In this document: piece by piece, positions 43,832-58,086 of the stretch
How the letters are laid out: every line of letters begins with the position of its first letter
Numbering within the stretch: the stretch's first letter is position 1
Source: Bugulina stolonifera
Taxonomy: Eukaryota; Bryozoa; Gymnolaemata; Cheilostomatida; Bugulidae
DNA: 64,000 bases
Assembly (NCBI GenBank): GCA_935421135.1
Contig: OW285190.1
Location: 12,410,501 to 12,474,500 of the forward strand
Direction of reading: 5' to 3'
The notes under the pieces: model-generated
Told to the model about the DNA's origin: nothing
Seen by the model: the letters and a program-made list of their open reading frames with translations, nothing else
Databases searched by the model: none
Program-made: the position numbers and the translations under genes

Positions 43832-46800
43832 ATGAAGCCTTCGGTGCTTACCCAAATACTTCTATCCGTTTGTGTAATAATAAATTCTATTTACAACTCG
43901 AAGGGACACCTAGGGGAATTCATGGAATGGATATACGTACCTACAGAGCTACATCTCGGACTACTTTCAAAGTCATCAACAATAAGGAGAACAATACTGG
44001 TAAACGGAACGTGCTTTCACTACGACATACTTGAAGATACGAGATGCAAGTTCTACAGCGACTGCTGCGCCATGACTCCAGCAAGACCAATGGAGCAGTT
44101 ACCACAGGGTACCTTCTCTTGCCACAATGGGTACTACGTCATAGATAACTGTCCAGTCACGACAGCAGATAAAGAACTAAAGCAGCTTTGTGAAACAGAA
44201 GATTCACGTTTGACAGGTAAGACAGTCCTAAACTTTCAATCTAGCAGCAACAAGATAAAACAGATTTCTAAACAACCGATTTTGACTAAAATCTCAAGTA
44301 AGCAGTTAAATTGATCGTATCAATTTGTATTAAGGCAGAAACACCAATACATAGCCTACCTATCATATTAAAGATGTGATTTTGGGTAGCCAGGATATCA
44401 AATTTCTACATTAGGACATGGAGTGCATTCGACTACCAAAATAAACTATTACTTTGACCAAAAATATAAACGCAAGCTTGAAAAAACTCTCCTTGGGTTA
44501 TATTTGCAGATATATCTTTGAGACGGTGGCCTGTGAGGGGAGTAGTGAATCACCTTCTATACAAGAATATTTACTGTGCTATGTGCAATGGAATAGATCC
44601 ATATGCCAAGGTAGACCTTGCTAAACAGCCTCTATATAACCAGACCGAAACAGACTATAACCACAAAGAAATGCTAGATATAGTAGAATGGCTGCCAGCC
44701 ACTGTTGAATGTGATGCAGAAGAGATACGACTATATGTGGAGAATCAACCAACAAGGACCAAACTGTTTGATTTAATAAAAAGGTAGGTGTCTATATCTA
44801 TATACATATAATTTATCATCTAAGCTTCAGCTAGACCTGCATGTACATAAATATTCTAACAATCCTACACTAGTCAATAACTTTCATTCCGAACTTGACA
44901 TTCATCGCCCACCTAAGATAATAACAAATGTGCATGAAATTTTGATTGGTGTTTGTCTATAATTAATCATAAAAATAATTTATGCAGTTGAGTAGAGACC
45001 TATAAAACCAAATAATTCAATAACATAGATGACAACACTCATGCATAATATCAGCGAAATCTGAGCTTCACACTTTTATCATAAAAATTTAAAACCTCCA
45101 GTAGCATCTTGCCAACGATAGCTGTAACGTGCCTGTCAAAGTTATTATTACCTACATCGGAAAGTTAACACGTACAGGATATAAATTTATATGAGAGTGA
45201 GCACATATGGAGGGCATCACGAGATATTAGTAAATCTAGTATTAGTCCCGTCACTATTTGCTACCCAAAATGAGCAGATAAAGTTGAAAAATATTTCTTG
45301 CAGAATCAGATCATTGCAAAAAATGTTGTTTGTGAATTATGATTAAATTTAGGTACAGACTGGTTAATGGCAATCAATTTATTTGTTATACATTTACAGC
45401 CATTGCCATGTGGCATACAAACCACCAGTGTCACCTGACCACTGTTGGAATTCCATAAACACATGCCCAGATATTACAGACTGGGAGTTGAGAAGACTTT
45501 GTGAAACTGGCCCAGCCAACTACATCACGGTAACAAATAGCAACAAACTTTATCGAAATCAATTTTGTGCCATGTGTAACAATGATGATTACAAGATCGC
45601 AAAGCCAGCTGAGCTTGATACAAATGAACTTCAACCAGAGAACCTACAATTTCATTGGGTGAAAAATAAACTCATGCAATGGAATGGCGTTACGAATCAA
45701 AACTACCAGCAGCTCACTATAATGAAACCTTCACTACATCAAAATCACACTAAGAACAATGACTTCAATAGTAGAGTGGACATATCGTGTGCGCTGTTTT
45801 CTGTCTCTTCCCATAACTTCTGCATATTAGACCAGGCAATACCAACTAGCAACAACACAGGGTCTTCATTAATTTGGAACCTCGGTTCCATAGCGTGTTA
45901 CAGTGCACACCCAAAAGTCTGTGATAAATTTCTGGTAGGACATGAAAATGCAATAACCGAATGTACAACACCAGGCTGTGGTGTTGGATATATTTTGGAG
46001 CCTCAAACTCTGACCTGCATAAAAGTAGATAGGTTTAATATCATTCCCAATACATTTTTGAATAACTTAACTTGGCACTCTGACATGATTTGTCAGTATA
46101 GGAGTAGATGTGAAGCAGTCAAATTGGGATTGATGAGGATAAGTGAGCTAAATTGCTACTGTGATGAAGTCTGTGTCTACTACGACGACTGCTGTGTTGA
46201 TTCACAATATCAAGCCACAGAGGAGACAATTTTGGACGACAACACATTTTCATGTGCCAATGATATTCCTGATAACAGCTACCCACGGACAAGATGGAAT
46301 GTCAAGGATGGTCATGTATATGGTGCTATGCAAATCGATAGATGCCCTTATAACTACGGAAACAAAACTCTAGTGAATTTGTGTCGCAAAAACACAATTG
46401 ATTGGAGCAAGTTTCGCTTTCAATCCATCCCTGTAACAGACACACAAACAGGATTGAGGTAAGATTATAAATTGGCCTGAAATTTACTAACCAGATCATT
46501 TGCAGAACACTAACCTTTGCAAAGCTATACAAACCAACGATTTTTGTAATTAATAATGATATATATCAACCTAATCCTAAAGATATTAATCTTATGGGCA
46601 TTATCACACAAATTTGTTCATCATCACTCATGTTGATGTGTGTAAATACAGAATTTTACATTAGCATACTCCCAAGTACTACCTTGCTGGGGTAAGTAAG
46701 CAAAATACTTTGGTAAATCTTTGCTAATAAGGATCATTCAGTATAAGCCCATTTTCATCCTTATTTCATCCACTGAATTTTAATGCAGCAAAAACATTCA

Positions 46801-49425
46801 CAATATCCTGGTTCAATTTACGCTGCAAAATAGTTGATTTTATGAATATAGAATTATGTAATGGAATGCTTTTATATTGAAATTTTGTTTATAACAAGGT
46901 ATGCTAATGTGCACTGTGCAGAATGTCACAATGTGAAAGACTACACTTTTTGGAGAGTGGAAATTGGGTGCATTGAGGTTGGTAATGATGAATGTACCCA
47001 ACCATTGCGGGGATACACCTCACATTCGAACTTTGCGGAGACAATTGAAAGCTTTCGTGATAATCCAGAATTCACCAAGCTTAAAGGGTAAGTAAAATGT
47101 GTGTGACTCTGCAGTGTTCCATTCAAATATATACAAGTAGAAGATTAAATGTATTATACAATACAGTACTATATTTATTTGTATTAAACAATTTATTATT
47201 GGAATTGTCTACACTTTATGGATTAAATTAGACATATTTTGTTCAGATGTATGAATAGTGCTCTTCATATTTTTAGGTGCTCCATAAAGCATATCATACC
47301 CCCTAAAGGATTTGAAAAATACCGAGAATGTACAATGGATGCTTCAAACTATGTATCGGTGTGTCCCGAGAGTGCCAAGGACTGGAAATTAGCCCAACTA
47401 TGCAAAACAGCACCTGCCTCTTTTGTATATGAAGGTAGCTCTCTAAGAGCCTTTCTAGATGGAGATCGCTTTGAAAACTCCCAGCATTACGAATGGACCA
47501 GCAACCACCATTATTTGCGATACGAACGGTACTTGGCATTAAATAAGTATCGCAACAGCTATTGTGCAAGCTGTAACAGTGCCACTTGGTTAGGATGTGA
47601 AAGGCTGCATTCTATCAAGAAAGGTACCAATGGTAATAAAACAACATTGTTTGACAGATACATAAATGGTACTGCAAAGTACATGTTTATCTTCAGTCTT
47701 GACCTAAATGAAAGGATTTGTACAAGAGACTCTGACGCATATTTACTGTACCCCAACGTTACTACTGGAAAAGACACATGCCAACGAGTGACAGATTTTC
47801 TCAGACAGTGTGACTGCAATTCTATTGTTGATTTAGACAAGATGAACTGCTTATATCTAGCAGGTAACAGAAATAGTTGCAAGAATGAGGATAGGCCAGT
47901 GATCCCATTTAGGCTACCATTATATGCTCTGCATAGATGTCCACCCAACTTCACCTACACGACTCTGACCGACTTGTTGTCACAGTCGAAATGTGAACAA
48001 TGTTCTAATGGTGCAATGGTCAATACAACTGAATGTAATAAAGCCTATACATTCATCAATGCTACGGCTTCAGAATCATTACCAAGTCTGCATTGTTCCA
48101 CTACTGGACTTCTTCATTGCGTACCACTTGATTCCCACGTTTGGAACAACTGTATCTCTTCTCAAAGTTTTAGTTTGCTAGACACACCAGTAAAACATAC
48201 ATTGGAACTTCACACAAGGAGACTTGCAACAAATTCCATTGCAATAGTCTACAAACCAATGAAATACAATTTCACTTTTCCACCAAAGACTATTTTAGGA
48301 GGATTCGATTTATTATTCTCTGTAATAATTCCGGAATCTTCTAAGTATTGCTCACAATTCAAAACTACTAAAAATCCTTATCAATACAACATATGTCGTG
48401 ACAACAGCATTGAGATTCGCGAAGACAAAGTGATGAAATATGAAGATTATTTCATGCAAGGTGATGAGCTCAAAGTTTGTGCCGAATATAAACAACCTGA
48501 CTTCGACCATGAACTCCAAGATTACATAATGGTTACTGTTTCTATAGTAGTTATTTTTATATACGTGATATATTATGTTATCCGAAGACAATGGACTCTG
48601 ACAGGAAATATGGTGATCAGTACCTTAATAACCTTGGTTGGAGGTCTAGTTGCATACAGTCTAATCACACATTTGAAAGATTCGACAGCCGTCTGTCGAT
48701 TAGTTGCAGCCCTTACCCAGTATTTTATTATATGCACTCACAGTTGGACAAATGCTATAGCTATATGCATGATCAATGGAATCTCCCATACCCGCCTTAC
48801 AACTAATACAGGAGCTAAGAGATATGTGAAGTATGCCGCGTATGCCTGGCTGACACCGACAATATTTGTGGTCCTTGCTTCAGTCTTGGACTATGTGCAA
48901 TACGAGCATCTATATCCTGTCTATTCACCATATTTCTGCTTCATTTATGCCAAAGGATGGATCCGATTTCTTGTCTTCACTGGTCCTATCTACTTATTAA
49001 TATTCATAAATACGCTCCTCTGTCTTGTTGCAATTTACAAAGTCATCAAATCTGGCCGGCGATTGAAGATAACAGATAAAAAACGAATCAAAAAGAAAAT
49101 TTTTATTGTGGTGAAACTCCAGATAATCTTCGGTTTTCACTGGTTTCTCCTATACTTCACAGAAATACCGGGCAGGCATCGGCGTAGGCTGTGGAAAGCT
49201 CTCAGTGGTTTAATATCTCTTCAAGGAGTAGGTGTAGTGCTCACTCAGCTTATTCAATTAGAAAGCTGCAATGAGGCTAAGGCATTGGTTTCCAGTGTTA
49301 CCGGAACATCTAGGAGAACGAGAACTCAAAGTCTATGTAGTAAATCTTTTACAATACAGGAACATTTTGCCAAACCCAAAAAAGTAATGCGTATTCGAGC
49401 AATCACTGAAGCTACAGCAATGTAA
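43832..49425 (+). CDS. Receptor 2: paralogue of receptor 1
   Basis: Five exons: 43832-44216, 44510-44783, 45400-46458, 46899-47087, 47277-49425 (TAA). They keep the same phases (1, 2, 2, 2) as receptor 1 and sum to 1,351 residues. The chosen ATG (43832, MKPSVLTQILLSVCVII) starts a signal peptide; an upstream in-frame ATG at 43682 would bury it. The ectodomain repeats the receptor 1 plan: degenerate SMB-like CKFYSDCCA, full somatomedin-B (CYCDEVCVYYDDCCVD) and four CAxC modules (IYCAMCNG, QFCAMCNN, VHCAECHN, SYCASCNS). Seven helices start near 48510 (IMVTVSIVVIFIYVIYYV); TM6 is FGFHWFLLYF. The cytoplasmic tail is longer and basic, with RRTRTQSLCSKS as a possible kinase site. Polyadenylation signal at 49479. 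Confidence 0.82.
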
Positions 49426-50849
49426 AAACAATGATGTTGACCATGTACTCTGCCACTGCAATCTTTATCTTCCAATCAAATAAAACCTAGTCAATGTGTT
49501 TCAGCTTTAAAATGTATCTATGAATATTTTATATGTGACATACATGTAGATTATTACCGTTTATAATATTTTATGCTCACTGCAGTTGAGTACTTTAAAC
49601 AGATATTGTATTGAATTGTTACATCAAATAGTAAAATAGGTCAACATCAGTTTTGTTGCGACTACTACACTACTAGCTATAGTTTATTTATTATATTATT
49701 ATTATTATATAGATTATAGGAGAATGAACTTGAGCTCGTGGGTACTAATTGAATAAATCAATTGTATCATGAAATTTTATTTATTTATTATTAGAAATCA
49801 CTGACTTTTTAATATTTTTATTAATAAAATATTATTTATATAAATATAAGTCAAGAAATAAAGAATAACAAAATCAAATAATTATCTTATGATAATTTAA
49901 TAATAATGATAATAATTATAACTGATTAGGTATCTATAAGAGCAACCTTGAAGATCCTGTTACACTAGATCACCTAGAGTCTAGTAAATAAACACAATAA
50001 TTATACATTACATGTCTGATTGTACTATTCGTTGAGAATAGTTGGTTACCTTGCTTCAAAGTTGTTATTGTACCACTTTGCCTTGCTTGCTTTGTTGACA
50101 CCGGAACAGCAGACACGGTCACGTGGACAATCACACATCACGTGGTAAAACACCAACACATAATGCTGGAGTTGTCAGCTTTTGCGCAAAGTGCAGTATT
50201 GTGGGAGCATAACCCCAAAACATTAATACACCACATGCATTTACACCTACATGTACATTGCACATGCAAAGTACAAAGCAATCTGTAGACTATAGGTCGC
50301 AGACTCTATGCACGTTTTTGAACCAGAAGTCTGTATGCTTATTCAGTTGAAAGTTTATTAAAGAAGCCTTATTCTCTTTGCCTTATTCAGTAGATGGTGG
50401 AATAGAATAGGGAAGCCTTGCAAGCTAACATCAGTGTGCTAGTAAATAGTAATAACCATAAAATTATTATACCCACTGCAGCTACACATCATGTGCTATG
50501 GGAGCTATCAATATCATAAACCCCAGCTAGCTGAATAAGTTACTACTCCAATATGAAATTCCAAAATTGGAGACATGGTAATGTGGTGCTACAAACTGTC
50601 CAGTGATACATTGAAAAAAAAAATAAAATACACAATAGCAAAATCCAAGAAGTAAAAAGAACAAGAATCCATTAGTTGTTATGTAATGAATAGTCAAAGC
50701 TGAATGACTACAACAGATTGATTTGGCATAAGATCCTTAGGCAAGTGACAAGTTAAAATAGCTGTAACACACATTATACAAGTAAATTTATAGGGTAGAT
50801 AAATCATAGCTATAGATAGCTAATTATCGACAAAAATGTCATTCCTAGG
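49426..50849. other. Convergent intergenic region
   Basis: Lies between the 3' ends of receptor 2 and the SLC3A2-like gene. It is AT-rich with poly-A/T and TTATTA runs around 49690-49920. No gene is supported. Confidence 0.6.
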
Positions 50850-53800
50850 TTATTCGGTAGGAACAATCATTCTGGCCACAAATACTCCCCCAGCAGGAAT
50901 GTATATGGCATCAAGTTCAACAGCATCCTCCCCAGAGACATCCATACCACTGGTGACCAGCACCTGCAACATAGAGGGCTATGGCATATAAATCAACATT
51001 GTGTTGAAGCATAAGATTCTTATAGTTACACTAACAGATTGATTCCCTATAATACATTGTAGTTATACATTACTAACATTGGTTTCCTGCTATAATTATA
51101 CTAATATTGATTCCTGTTATAGTTGTATTAATATTGGATCAAATTGGTGGCATTTCTTTCAAACTCATGCCGAAACATTTGCTCAGTACTCAGACAACAC
51201 TTTGGAATAATATCATGGACCTAGAATTTGTGTGAGGACTTTAGAAACTGGGACTTTGGCGTTTTGCCTGGGATATTGTAGTAATGGTTCATATAATTAT
51301 TATGCCAAACCAAACAGAGTACTGTTAGTATAAATAAGTAAACTGAAACATCTAGCCATGGAGACAAGACTTCAAGTATTATGGAAGAAGACTTACCTCC
51401 CCTTGAGTGTAATCTCCATACACCAGAGAGCCAGCCATCCCTTCTCCTATGCTCAATGCAACTACCACTGGCGGGAGTTGCTTGGCCTCTCTGACAAATG
51501 CCACTACTTGATCTGTATATGAGACAACATACACTACATGTATATAATATAGTGCATATTGGATAAATGAAGAGATGTCCAAGTGTTGCTTAGTAAAGGT
51601 TGGATGGAGTGATAACTTGGCTAATACAGTCTCTGGTGGCCAGGTAGATGTACTAAATCCATCCTTTATTCATCACACACTATCATCTATTTTCATGACT
51701 TATATTATTCACTATAAATATTTACTATGTAGCTAATGCCTTATTATGATGCAATGTGTATTGATTTACTTACCACCAAATTCCAGTGGAGTAAATTCTC
51801 CCCATTGAAGAGATTTCTCTTTGCCGCGTACTGCTGCTAGATCTCTAAAGAGTGAATACAGTGATTGACCTTCGTAACCAGTGGAGCTTTGGGCCTACAA
51901 CAAGACAAATGTGTACAGCAACACATCCACATGTATGCGATATCTGGTAACAGTGTTATTGTCATCAGTGTAGTGTGTTACGTAAACCAGCAGGTAAGAG
52001 TTATGGGTACCATCACATCTGATTAATAATAGGTGCTCAACTATTTTGAGAATATAACTGAAGATACAAGGGAACATTGTTCAACAATATACAGGTGCAT
52101 GTACATTGTACAATATTATAGGATATTTTAGAGTTATGCTCTCATGTTTGCAATACATGAAGTGGACGACTCCCATATGAACACGTTTATGAACACATCA
52201 ACTTGCTGTAAAACTTTCTATTTCAAAAAATACAGTACACACATGCATATAAGAGTACTATACATACAAGTACGCTGTCCACTGTGTCCACCCCATCTAG
52301 CATTGTCCAGTTACGGGATTTAGTGAAGCCTCTCCCAGGCTCGGTGTCATCCCATACCATGTACCCATCAGCAGCAAGTCCGATCTCAGCTCCATACGCT
52401 ACGTTAGGTGTACCAGGCATCGTCAACTTGAGGGCTAGGTTAGATGCTGGCTTACCAAGATCATAGTTGACCTGAAAAAACAAGACAAATAAATAAATTC
52501 ATATAACATCCACATTAGATAGCAAGAGCAAAATTACCACATCATAACAAACAATGATTTAGTGGGAATGGCTGCCCATTCCATGAAGAGCAAATGTACA
52601 CTGAATAGACTGAGATCAGATGAACAGACACATCAGAAATCAGGGCTAAACTACACGTATGGCACAGATTTCACTATAATAAAATCATCTTACATCAATT
52701 ACTCTCCAAGGTGCATCATCATTAGCTTTGCCGATATTGGCCAATGTAAGGGAAGCGCAAGAGTACATCTTGTCTTTGTTATTGACATTGTCAGGGCACG
52801 TCTGGTTTACCACCTGTACTGCAACCTTCACAGCGGAATCATCCTCCTCAGCGGCAACTGCAGCTCCCAACATGGCAGCACTGCTCACTATCACCCTATG
52901 AATGAATACAGCCATAGAAATATTCCATTAAATTTGTTTGTGGATTTTTCTTCCGATGTTACAAACTTGCACACTTGACCTATGGTTGATTGGAATAAAA
53001 CCATCGATCTGCACCCAGTTTCTTGTATACCGTAACTTTAGACATGTGAGACAGAGCCCAACCTTAGCTGCTGGTAAAATAGGTGTTTACAAACCTGTTT
53101 CTGTCGTCCTTCTTGTTGTACACATTATCTAAAAGAGCCTGGCTGCTCCTGGTAACCTTCCCATAGTCTTCCTACAATGTATTGTAGTCACTACAGCTGA
53201 TCTCCATAAAAAAAAACAAGTCGGTTTAATTGATTACCAAATCAAAGTTTGTAACATTTGTGTCATCTCTGGGTTGTGATGGTTCATCTTGTTCACTTAA
53301 CATCGTTTCAATTAGCAGTTTTTGCCTCAATTTCCAATAAAATATAAATTATTAACTTCACAGAGTCAATATAATAGAGTATACTACAATAGACATACAT
53401 CAGTAACTCCCTCGGCTGCATCAACAACAAAGAGCTCAGCGCCAGCATCAGCCCAAGATTTCAGACGATCCTACAACACATGTCATAATAAATGACTCAA
53501 GTATAATGGGATATAAACATGCTAGTTGTATGCACAGGATGTCAGGTTTACCCATGGGCGTAAATTATGTATATGTGAAGGAGACAAGTCTGCAATACAA
53601 AACTAACGAATCAATAAAATAAACACTATGTTATATTTACATCTACAAAACACAATGGTTTAAGTGTAAAAATATATACACTAACAACAACATGATTTTT
53701 ATGCTTTACTTGAACAAAATATTTTGGAGAGATTCAAGATGGAGGTTTGCTATTTAGTTGCATAGTAGGGCACTCAGTACAGGAGAGATGGGACAAACAG

Positions 53801-56148
53801 AATAGCAATAGTTGTACCCACTACCCTTATAATCAATAGCTAGATTAGAAAGCCCTACACCAGATGGAAGAACCTAGGTTTATATTAGCTGAGAGAGTCA
53901 TTGTAGTAGATGACCAACATATGGAAGGTTTATGTGCAACGACTATATCATATGCAGCTGCACGCTGTATAATGTGCATTGCACAAGCTACAGTAACAGA
54001 CTGATGGCAAGTGGAATTGATATATGAATAGAATTAATAACATCAGTATAGTGTTACTAGTACCGCCATAGAACAGTGTAGGGTACTAGCCTAACTAGGT
54101 CATAGCAGCATTAGCAGATGTTGTACTAGCAGCAGTAATCTAACTTTAATCAACATCATGTATCAAGGTTAACTGGGATAAGAAGTATAATGCCCTATAA
54201 GTGATACACAATCACTTTCCAATTACCCAGTGGCACTGTGGGAAGCCAATATTTAAATTCCTTTCAGCTGATTAGAACGCAGGGTTATTAGCCACATAAT
54301 ATAGTGTGGAATAGGAATGAGGAGAGAGTTCTAATTGCTAACCTCAGCCAAGTACTTACTTAGAGCCAATTCTCAGATGCCCTGATAACCAAATTCAATT
54401 TCTCATATATTTATAGCACAATCAAAGCATATTTATCAACAAACAACATTTTATGACAATAAACAACATTAGAAGGACGGTTCCCACCGGTAAAAGCTAC
54501 TTACAGTGAAGTCATCTTCACTCTCTCCAGCAGACAGAGTCAGACCAACTCCAACACGAATTCCTGCAACAAGTAGACACTGGGGCATATCAGGATTGGT
54601 CGGTCACAACATGTGATGACTATATTTGTTTGCAAACTTGGAAAATAATTATAATCACAATTTATTGGAAAACGTTGGTGCGAGCAAGTATCTTAATAAT
54701 GAATAGTAAGACGAGACGCATTTTTAGATTTTTGTTGACTCCTTATATTTCGATGTATATCCATACATCATCATCAGAGGAATGAATATATACATCAAGA
54801 TATAAGGAGTCAACAAAAATCTAAAAATGCGTCTCGTCTTACTATTCAATCACAATTTACCCAATAAATCCTCATCATGGTAGGCTGAACACTATTCAGA
54901 GTTGCATGACGATGTCACAAATCATACAATTGCAAAAACCGAGTATAGCCTAAAAGCGGATAATTCCAGCTGATTTCAAATCTAATACTTAGTGATTTCC
55001 AAATAGTAAAGTACGATCAGTTTTATGTGACATCCAACCTTGGCACATATACATACATGTATATGCACATAATAAATGTACTTGCCCCACGAGGTGAAAG
55101 ATTGCTAATTACTTCTAACAGTAGCAAATCAGGAGACAACAAATCAATTCAAAGATAATCTTACCTTTTTTCTTGAAAATCTTGGTGAGGTTTTTGAACT
55201 CATCCATGGTACCGAGTTTAGCATCATAGTTGGTCATGTCTTCCAGCCACACAGATTTTATAGACAGCTCAGAAAAGTGATCCACACGATTTTTGATTCC
55301 TGAAATCGAACAATTACTGATTCAATTTCAACTGACATACTTACTCGAAGCAGTTTTTGAAGAACATTACTATTGGCTAAGCTGACGCCATACGATTAGA
55401 AAACCCTCGAATAACCACTAGTTGTAGGGTAATGACGTCATGTCGACATAACAACAACTGTATTATGCATTTAAGTTGCCAGATTTAAATCAGAATCATA
55501 AAAGAACTGCTATACAACATGATACAAAGGCAGAAGGATGAGCATGGCAAACCTCTGAGCTTGAAACGAAAATAGTGACACCTCAACCCAATTGCCCCAA
55601 ACACTAATTAAGGATCTGAAGCCATCATGTTGTTCATAAATGAATTTATGTGGAAAGTGAAAAATTCCACATGGAATCGGAATATTGTATATTCATAACT
55701 CACCAGTAAAGTCACCAACACCATTTCCATCAGAATCTTGGAACTTTTCAGTTTTAACACGGTAAGCAATTCCATCTTGGTACCAGCGCAGGTTTGGATC
55801 GTAGGGACATTTTTCAGTAACAACTACTATAACAATTGCACTGATTAGCATAGCAAGCCATCCCACAACAAGGATTGCAAAGAGAATTCTTCTAGCTTTT
55901 ATCCATGTTGGATCAGTAGCATATTTCTCCAGATCTTCTCTGCTGAGTCCATAGAACTTTGTATTGTCGTCACAGCTATCAGATAAATTCACAGCCTCTA
56001 CATCACATTGGTCAGAGTTCTTATCCTTCCCTAAAAAGGCCACGGTTTCACTCGCATTTTCAGGTTCAGCAGGCGACTCACTGAAAGCAGTTTCTTGGTC
56101 TCCTGCTTCACCAAGCTTGTTAGTGCTGTCATTCCCACTTGCCGGCAT
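50850..56148 (-). CDS. SLC3A2: SLC3A2/4F2hc-like heavy chain of heteromeric amino-acid transporters
   Basis: Ten exons: 55704-56148 (ATG), 55165-55299, 54505-54563, 53399-53470, 53095-53171, 52694-52895, 52274-52471, 51774-51894, 51397-51512, 50850-50963 (TAA). All phases agree, giving 512 residues (human 4F2hc about 530). It is a type II membrane protein. A cytosolic acidic N-terminus and the signature KFYGLSREDLEKY precede one helix (ILFAILVVGWLAMLISAIVI). Then comes EKCPYDP, whose Cys matches the one that bonds the light chain in 4F2hc. The rest is an amylase-fold ectodomain (WYQDGIAYRV, FQDSDGNGVGDF, PGTPNVAYGAEIGL). Family role: escorts SLC7 light chains to the plasma membrane. No light-chain gene is in the window. 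Confidence 0.9.
54701..54846. repeat. Hairpin repeat (fold-back MITE-like), 60-bp arms
   Basis: Arms 54701-54760 (GAATAGTAAGACGAGACGCA...) and 54787-54846 (...GCGTCTCGTCTTACTATTC) are reverse complements with very few mismatches, around a 26-bp loop. It lies in intron 2 of the SLC3A2-like gene. No target duplication is obvious. Confidence 0.9.
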
Positions 56149-57349
56149 AGTCTAGCTATATAACCAAGTACCGTCCTAGTATCGATAACTATTACACCGA
56201 GAAGCTACCTTAATTGAGGCCAATGGTCTTATGCATGAACCTTTGTATAGTTAGTAATGTTTGTTTACAAACGGAAGTGATGAAAGGTATCTACCAGCCT
56301 GGGATGCCAGTGTGCATTAGATTCTTGTCAATAACATAGTATTATTAAATCAGTTATTTCTCAAGACGGGCGCTTCCTTTACGTAAAACCAGAGCTAGGA
56401 CTAAAACTCGTCCACGCTCTTTATCGATTGGGAGCATTGCCGTTTAAAAACACAACACCAAGCTATCAACAACAACATCACCGCACGTGTTTCCAATTCT
56501 ATTTTTTACACCAAAGAATGGGAAAAAGTGAATCAAATTGACACAAGTTTTCCATATATTTTGGTTACCATTTTATTATTACGATTAAAAATCACTGTAA
56601 ATTAGCGTTAAAATTCTAAGTTCTAAGACTCAAAATACACGGTATAAACAATAAATATAATAATATGAGAGATGAACATCTTCACCTAACCAAGCGCTAG
56701 ATAGATGAAAGATGATGTTGTCAAACTCAATTGACACGAATTGTTCTTGTATTGAATTGTTGTGTCCGGTGTCGACACATACTCAGTTCACTTATGGTAT
56801 TTTCCCACTAAAAATCTCAAATGGAACGACAATGTGGGAACTATGAACAACAATAAAGACAAACAAAATAATAAAATTGGCTATAATTTAATAATTAATC
56901 CATCAATTTCTTAGCTCTGGAGTCGCTCTCGGAGAAAAACAAAATGAATGAAAATAAACCCTAGATGACATTAAAATTTTCCTTGCTGTGTCTTGAATGC
57001 ATTACAATGTGATTTATATGTTTAATAGGTATCAGCTATGATGTGATTTTATGCTACTACTTTTACTGATGTTTGTTCCTGTACTTGCGTATCATGCTAG
57101 TTAGTTTAACCCTCCGTAACAGTGCCTTTTTATACTCCAATCCAATATCGTTTTGTGCATCTTGCAACACAAACCCTTACGGTCCAGGACTTTGCTTGCT
57201 CTAAAACTTTAAAAGAATTAACTAGTTGTTGAAACAATAGATTTGGGACAGTGAAACTGTTTTGTTCATCACATTTAAGCCAATCGATTATCATATATCC
57301 TCTCATTAGCATTATAGAAATTAGTTTATTAACATACATTATGCCATAC
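56149..57349. other. Upstream flank of the SLC3A2-like gene
   Basis: 1.2 kb with no supported gene. It should contain the SLC3A2-like 5' UTR and promoter. No other structure is recognised. Confidence 0.5.
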
Positions 57350-58086
57350 ACAAATGGTCTGTTGATTGGAAAATGCCATTCAATGACAAGAAATGTAAAG
57401 TCATAGCCTTCGGGAACCAAAATAGTAGACCAACATACAAGCTAGGTGAAACTGTGATGGAATGGGTTGACAAAACGACATACCTCGGTGTGGTCATGCA
57501 GTCAAACCTTAAATTTGACCAACATATGGCGCTCAAGAAAGAAAAGGCCTCCAGAACTCTGGGAGCTATCAAGCACATTCTGCATGGAGCCCCTAAAGAA
57601 GGTCGGTTACTAGCTTACACTAGCCTGTGTCGCCCAATATTGGAATATGCGGACACCGTGTGGGACCCGACCTTAGCCAAAGACATTGAGTCACTCGAAA
57701 TGATACAGCACAGGGCTGTTAGGTTTATTGCCAGATTGAGGGGGCGAGAGAGTGTCACTGAGGCATTCTCCGAACTTGGTCTACAGCCCCTCAAACAAAG
57801 GCGTAGGAACCACAGGCTAGCTCTCCTTATGAAAATCCTGCAGGAAGAAGAACGCCACTCAGCGCTTTCGTTGGCATATGATGAGATTACCAGAGACCGC
57901 AAAAGTATGACGATGACCACCAGATCGGCTGCCCGTGGCGAGTTGACATCGGTCTCCGCGACCTCACAGATATACCATGGTAGTTTCCTACCGAGAACCA
58001 TAAGAGACACCAGAGTGAACACAACCGTGACAAGCAGAACGCAGCATTTACCTGTAACAGAGGGCTGTAGTCCAACCCCCCTGTAA
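57350..58086 (+). pseudogene. 5'-truncated LINE (CR1/Jockey-like) reverse transcriptase fragment
   Basis: An open frame of 237 residues from 57373 (a few more upstream, WSVDWK) matches the C-terminal end of LINE reverse transcriptases. It has NDKKCKVIAFG, TTYLGVVMQSNLKFDQH, LLAYTSLCRPILEYADTVW and LEMIQHRAVRFIARL, ending with a hydrophilic tail. The palm with the catalytic YxDD box is missing, as in the usual 5'-truncated copies. No endonuclease domain is present. The frame has no internal stop, so it is relatively recent. Confidence 0.85.

Noticed and set aside
52562..52978. Plus-strand open frame of 138 residues
   Set aside because: Overlaps an SLC3A2-like exon in antisense and has no support of its own.
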